Origin: Phycomyces blakesleeanus NRRL 1555(-)
Lineage: Eukaryota > Mucoromycota > Mucoromycetes > Mucorales > Phycomycetaceae
Length of the DNA stretch: 64,000 nucleotides
Direction: 5' to 3'
NCBI RefSeq assembly: GCF_001638985.1
Contig: NW_017265161.1
Span: 254,576-318,575 of the forward strand
Shown piece by piece: positions 59,280-64,000 of this stretch. A program made the position numbers and the translations under genes. Each line of letters starts with the position of its first letter. Within the stretch, counting starts at the first letter, position 1. Below the pieces are notes generated by a model. That model was given only the letters and a program-made list of their open reading frames with translations, was not told the DNA's origin and did not search any database.

Positions 59280-60392
59280 ATGTCCGCTTACCATACACGA
59301 CGGACATTTGCTAAACGTGATCTCTTACCGACGCACAGTAATGGACCAGAAAAGGGTAAGTAGAGTTGAACATAAAAGGGAGGAATGAGATGATGATGTT
59401 AACGTAATGTTGTAGAGGACACAATCTTCCATCTAAGCCGGAAGCAATTATCACTGATTGTCCTGGTGGTCCAAAACAGTACATTGGTATTGATGATGCG
59501 GTACTCTCGCATCATACAGCGTCCTGATCAGTCAATGTATGTGGCATCCACTGCTGTTTTTCTCGCCGAGGTTCTGAAGATAATCGCATGTCTGGCAGTC
59601 ATGTACCATCAACAAGGTAGCTGGAGAGACTTCCGGCGAATGGTTCAAGAAGACATCCTGGCCAAGCCTCGAGACACACTTACAATGTTGATTCCCTCGG
59701 GACTGTATGCACTCCAAAACAACTTACTATATGTCGCACTCAGTAATCTCGAGGCTGCCACTTTTCAAGTAACCTATCAAATGAAGATCCTGTCAACAGC
59801 ATTATTTTCGGTCTTATTGTTGGGGAGATCGCTACCCCGTGAGCGCTGGTTTGCCTTAGTATTATTGATGGTTGGCGTTACATTGGTACAGTCTCAGAGT
59901 ATTCAAAGTGAACCTAGCCAATCTGACGAGCAAAGTCCTATCGTTGGTTTACTTGCTGTACTGACGAGCTGCGTATCTTCTGGTTTTGCTGGTTGCTACT
60001 TTGAGAAGATCTTGAAGACTTCGGATACATCGATGTGGGTGCGCAATATTCAACTGGGCTTGTCCGGGGCGTTCTTTTCACTGGTGGGGATGATCGCCTA
60101 CGATCGAGAGGTTATATGGGCAGGTGGTATGCTTCAGGGCTATGACTGGCTGACCTGGGTTGTGGTTATGAACCAAGCTCTCGGTGGATTACTTGTGGCT
60201 ATTGTGGTGAAGTACGCTGACAATATCCTCAAAGGATTTGCCACCAGTCTGTCGATTATTGTCTCGGGTATCATCAGCTTTTATCTGTTCGACTTTCAAC
60301 CAACTATCCCGTTTGTTCTTGGTGCAACAACCGTTATGGTGTCATCCTATCTCTACGGCATCGATTTCAAGACAGCCATTAAACCCCACTAA
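59280..60392 (+). CDS. UDP-galactose/UDP-GlcNAc transporter (SLC35A family)
   Basis: A Golgi nucleotide-sugar:UMP antiporter of the drug/metabolite transporter superfamily. Two exons (59280-59355 and 59416-60392) give 350 residues. About ten hydrophobic helices are visible. Family blocks: VVQNSTLVLMMRYSR, YALQNNLLYVALSNLEAATF, QVTYQMKILSTALFSVLLL, SGFAGCYFEKILK, MWVRNIQLGL, YADNILKGFATSLSIIVSG and a C-terminal FVLGATTVMVSSYLYG. These match SLC35A2/A3 and fission yeast Gms1-like transporters. Whether UDP-galactose or UDP-GlcNAc is the main cargo cannot be decided from sequence. The start was taken at the ATG that gives a short polar N terminus. Confidence 0.9.
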
Positions 60393-61301
60393 TCGTGTAC
60401 ATTATGTAACATAGCATACAGCCTTTTATCTTCTTCTTCTTCTTCTTCTTCTTCTTATTCTTCTTCTTATTCTTATTCTTCTCTTATCTCTCTTTCTCTT
60501 TCATATTTCCAACAACCTCGACAACAACAGTAACTACGACAAAAGCCAAAAAAGTAAAATGGTGTATCCCAACCCACAAAAAGGAAGAGAAAAAAGATAA
60601 AAGACGAGTTATAACCTACACTAATTCATATTAACAACCAATACAAAAAATAATAATAATAGTAATAATAATAATATAGAATAGAATGCAAATCTTATTC
60701 ATTTGTATTCAATTAAACATACAAAAAAAAGTAAATCCTTTTCCCATTTTTGTGTTCACTACAAAATTGTTTGTATAAATTTGTGTTATACCGACCTTGA
60801 AACTCACATTAAGCCATTGTACAATTTGCCTTTTTCATATTTATTGGGGTCTACACAAGCATAAATCAATTACCATATACAGTGAAGCTGGAAAATATTG
60901 GCCAATTTATAAATCTAAATGTTTATTAAAATAGCAATAATTTGGGGCTTACTAAAGAAAAGTATTGGTCATTTTTTTTATTAACTTATTTGAAATTTAA
61001 AATAGCTCATTGAAACTTCACTTTATCTTGACAACTACTGGTATGACGTTTAGGGTGGGTACAAAATCTACAAAGAACACCAATATGTACACTGTTACAT
61101 ACACCAGCAATTCTCTGGGGATAAAGCTTCTTGCGGCGATAAAATTGCATATCCGGAAGGCTATAAAAATCAGTATTCCTGGCTACATTTTTATCTCTTC
61201 TTTTGTAACGGTCTGTTTCTCGAAAATTATCCCATTGAGGAAAAACAATGTAGTCAAGATTAAGAAAGAGTTTCCCAAGCCGTCTACTTCCAATAAAATA
61301 A
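60393..61301. other. Intergenic; one unidentified minus-strand frame
   Basis: Contains a TTC microsatellite (60431-60481) and AAT runs (about 60645-60675). A minus-strand open frame at 61312-61007 (101 codons) reads LFLNLDYIVFPQWDNF and, further on, VCNSVHIGVLCRFC, with four Cys in its last third. It looks more coding-like than its surroundings, but I recognise no family. It overlaps the start of the plus-strand transposase relic. Confidence 0.4.
60431..60481 (+). repeat. (TTC)n microsatellite
   Basis: About 50 bp of TTC with a few TTA interruptions, 40 bp after the transporter stop codon, probably in its 3' UTR. Confidence 0.9.
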
Positions 61302-61475
61302 AAAGCTGGCATTCAAAATAAGGCTAAGCCTATCAATCTTCCAAAAGGTACTATAATTTATCATATTGTTAAGCTTATAGATTTGGTGATGGACATTTTG
61401 GATGAACGTAATGTAAAGAATATTCTCATTGTGATTGATAGTTGCAGGACCTGTATCGTTCTTGATTTATTGTAG
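61302..61475 (+). pseudogene. DDE transposase relic (Tc1/mariner-like)
   Basis: A 58-codon frame reads KPINLPKGTIIYHIVKLID and LDERNVKNILIVIDS. The pattern GT-x-x-YH...hydrophobic-IDS resembles the segment leading to the second catalytic Asp of fungal Tc1-like transposases. The C-terminal PELNPIE block is absent. Assignment is tentative. Confidence 0.35.
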
Positions 61476-61986
61476 GTGGGGAAGGTCTTATATCTTTATT
61501 GTTTCATCATTCTTGTTTCTTTGAAGTCTTACACATTGACAACATAAGACTGAGTCACTTCTCCAATAAATACACCTCTCTTTTTTACCACAACCTTGTT
61601 TTGTTATCTTTTTTTTGTAATACCTTTTCTTACAACCTAATCACCTTTCTTTTCAGAACATGAGAAAAAGAAGAAAAAAAGATTATGAACTTACATGTTT
61701 ATATTCCAAAATAGTACTAGCTGAAATACTGATTTCCTACACGACATGTTAGAAGCCTTATTGAGAACCCAAATGCTTTAACTAGTGTCCATCTCAAAGT
61801 CCAGCTCTGAACTCAATCGAATACAATTAGCATGCACAAAGAGCCAAAGCTCAAAATAGAAAAGCATATATAGACAATTCACCAGATATCAAGGCTTAGA
61901 TTCTTTAGAAGTGAGAAATACTTGGCTCAGGAGTAGCGAATAATTTTTGCTAGTAAGTGGTCAAAGCTCACGGTGAAAGTGTATCC
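61476..61986. other. Intergenic before minisatellite
   Basis: AT-rich; no gene or RNA recognised. Confidence 0.5.
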
Positions 61987-62337
61987 AGTCAATCTGGTCA
62001 ATCTGGTCAATCTGGTCAATCTGGTCAATCTGGTCAATCTGGTCAATCTGGTCAATCTGGTCAATCTGGTCAATCTGGTCAATCTGGTCAATCTGGTCAA
62101 TCTGGTCAATCTGGTCAATCTGGTCAATCTGGTCAATCTGGTCAATCCAATCTGGTCAATCTGGTCAATCTGGTCAATCCAATCTGGTCAATCTGGTCAA
62201 TCTGGTCAATCTGGTCAATCCAATCTGGTCAATCTGGTCAATCTGGTCAATCTGGTCAATCTGGTCAATCTGGTCAATCTGGTCAACCCAATCTGGTCAA
62301 TCTGGTCAATCCGGTCAATCCGGTCAATCCGGTCAAT
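61987..62337 (+). repeat. AATCTGGTC 9-bp minisatellite
   Basis: About 350 bp made of some 37 copies of the 9-bp unit. Four places carry 5 extra bases (CAATC or CAACC followed by CAATC). The last units drift to AATCCGGTC. Because the unit is a multiple of three, all three plus frames stay open; the 5-base insertions shift the frame each time. The repeat ends 20 bp before the ATG of the zinc-finger gene and is probably in its promoter or 5' UTR. Confidence 0.97.
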
Positions 62338-62356
62338 CCTTCCTACTCTTCTTAAT

Positions 62357-64000
62357 ATGTTTTACTGTAATATATGCAGTACATCTTTTGACAATCAAAA
62401 AACTCTCAAAAGTCATAACAGAGATCAGCATTCTTCATCATTGAGAATTCCTCTTCCTAATGGTATATCAATCTTTAGGCCTTAATGAGACCGAATCTAA
62501 TAATTGAAAACTATTTTTTTTATTACAGGTGAAATGACAACCGTTTATAGACAAAGCAATTCAAAATTTTTATGCTTTTGTAAAAAACAATTTGAAACAA
62601 TTAATGGTTTCCATCGTCATTATCGAAAATATAATTGCCAAGACACAAATAATGTACTAGCGATCATTCATAGAGATTCAGAGGATACGGATAATTTAAC
62701 GAACATAAATGAGACATCATTAAGCCAAGTAAAGGTATAAACCTGATGGATGATGATGTTAATCTTCGATTCAGTAACTTTTCTTTTGTCTATTTTCAGG
62801 ACTTAAAAAATTCTGATAGCCCGTTTGATACAATTAGTTTTTCTACTGGTACTTCGGAAAAGATTAAACTGTTAACGAATAGCTTCTATGATGCCTTCGA
62901 TATGTGTTTTAAAAAAATGAAAGAAGAAAAAAAATGGAAATTACGCTCAAAAAGAGTAGTTGAAGATATCCTTTATTCTTATGGAACCGATTTAGAACGA
63001 GAGAAGTAAAGTAGTTCATCAAACTTAGCACAATTTCTTTTTGCTCATTAATGTCTTTTACTTGAGCAGTGCTGTACATTCGTTCATTATTGATGTATCT
63101 GACTCACATGTAAAAAACCTTTTTACTGATGACGAATGGGCCGAAATTACAAGTGATAACAATAAAAAATATACTACTTTATCAGAAGAAATACTCTCAC
63201 TGCTGAAAAACATTAACAAGGTAAGAACAAAACATCGGCACTTTTATCTTTGTAAATCAGGGTAACATTTTCTTTAGCCTACAGTAAATGAAATAAGAAA
63301 GGAAATTTTCAAGTATGCCGATATTCGATACAATAATTATTCAGAAGACAAGAGTTTCCATATAGATAAAATATGCTATGCTATTGAGACACTGTGAGTA
63401 AATATGTATACATTTAAAAAAGTATTCTTTTTACTAATTAAAAAAAATGTAAGAATCCACAAGTATCAGAGAAATCCCAATCCTCTTCTGGTACAACAGG
63501 ATGAAGCATGGTATAATAGCCATATATGGGTCCCATTCATTGATAGCTTCTATGACAATATTGATGGCATTAATTGCGTTAGGTATGTCCAATCCAACAT
63601 TAAATTAAATCACTGGCTTAAATATATTTTGCTGCTTTATTGATCAATTTTATAGAAATGGTCCGGCAAGTCACTCTAGTCGAAAAAGGAAACGTGCAAT
63701 GCAAGGTGAATTTGAGAAAAAACAAACCGGATCAAAGCCAGATATGTCAATTCGTATCGTCTCTGGCGGAGGAAAACCGCTAGAGTTTGGTGCTTGCGAG
63801 GCATCTTCGTTCTATGACGGACCTACTGATAAAAAGTACCGCCATGAATCGAGGATTAAGCTTCCTAAAATGCTGAAAGATATGTTGTTTGACTTGTGCG
63901 AGTATAGTGATTGGGATGTGGAGAAAATTAGGCATATCGAAGTAGTAGGCTACATACAAAGTGGTAAGCATCCAAAAAAATTATAAGCCTGTTTCATTAA
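62357..64000 (+). CDS. Zinc-finger protein with possible nuclease-like core (partial, runs off window)
   Basis: Seven exons can be traced: 62357-62462, 62529-62734, 62800-63005, 63067-63220, 63278-63393, 63472-63582 and 63656-63963. A GTAAGC donor follows the last one, so the gene continues past 64000. All joins are in phase and no stop interrupts about 402 residues. The N terminus has a C2H2 finger (CNIC at 4-7, H20 and H25) and a second Cys/His cluster (CFCKKQF...HRHYRKYNC). The middle is helical and charged. The C-terminal part reads WVPFIDSFYDNIDGI, then GSKPDMSIRI, LEFGACEAS and RIKLPKMLKDML. The KPD...EFGACE spacing resembles a PD-(D/E)XK nuclease core; this is inference. I believe it belongs to an expanded, uncharacterised mucoromycotan family, related to the pseudogene at 8902-9786. 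Confidence 0.65.

Noticed and set aside
61927..62485. Long repetitive open frames (poly GQS, VNL, TRL) over the minisatellite
   Set aside because: A 9-bp repeat without stops leaves several frames open on both strands. This is expected from the repeat and not evidence of coding. One frame joins the zinc-finger exon, but its ATG at 62357 is a sufficient start.

Overview
This is a nuclear segment of a fungal genome, most likely an early-diverging fungus of the Mucoromycota (Mucorales-like). The evidence is: genes split by many short AT-rich GT-AG introns (about 45-150 nt), microsatellite-rich intergenic DNA, and a set of conserved eukaryotic housekeeping genes. The transposon remnants also read to me like mucoromycotan families, but that assignment is from memory. 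No bacterial features, tRNA or rRNA genes were found. Twelve gene models were built by hand. In each one that ends inside the window the summed exon length is divisible by three, which supports the splice choices.

Layout. 1-3.3 kb is repeat-rich and gene-poor. 3299-8810 is a full-length non-LTR retrotransposon (LINE) with a perfect 16-bp target-site duplication, a two-zinc-knuckle ORF1 broken by one TAG codon, and an intact endonuclease-reverse transcriptase ORF2. 8.9-18.6 kb is a transposon graveyard: a broken lineage-specific gene, a Tc1/mariner DD34E relic and a possible Fanzor (TnpB-like) relic. 18.6-27.6 kb holds an FHIP-family endosome-dynein adaptor (+), the mitochondrial rRNA methyltransferase MRM1 (-) and the septin CDC12 (-). 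27.6-32.1 kb lacks genes but carries three MITE-like elements. 32.1-40.4 kb holds the complex I subunit NDUFA11 (+), the mannosyltransferase ALG11 (-) and the ER ubiquitin-conjugating enzyme UBE2J1 (+). 42-46.5 kb is a HUL5/UBE3C HECT ubiquitin ligase (-). 48.3-49.7 kb is a nested insertion: a 5'-truncated LINE of a second lineage inside a mariner transposase relic, with a 13-bp duplication. 50-60.4 kb holds an aldehyde dehydrogenase (-), an unidentified acidic nuclear-type protein (-), the Rag GTPase GTR1 (+) and a nucleotide-sugar transporter (+). The right end has a DDE-transposase relic, a 350-bp minisatellite and a multi-exon zinc-finger gene running off the window.

The housekeeping genes do not form one pathway. 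Several act on the secretory/ER system (ALG11, UBE2J1, nucleotide-sugar transporter), on proteolysis (UBE2J1, HUL5), or on endosome/TOR and cytoskeleton biology (FHIP, GTR1, CDC12).

Most notable points: five GC-AG introns among about 66 modelled, three of them in UBE2J1; the clean nested LINE-in-mariner insertion; five short TIR elements with TA, TAA or TTA duplications; and two members (one dead, one apparently intact) of a lineage-specific protein family, the intact one combining zinc fingers with a possible nuclease-like core.
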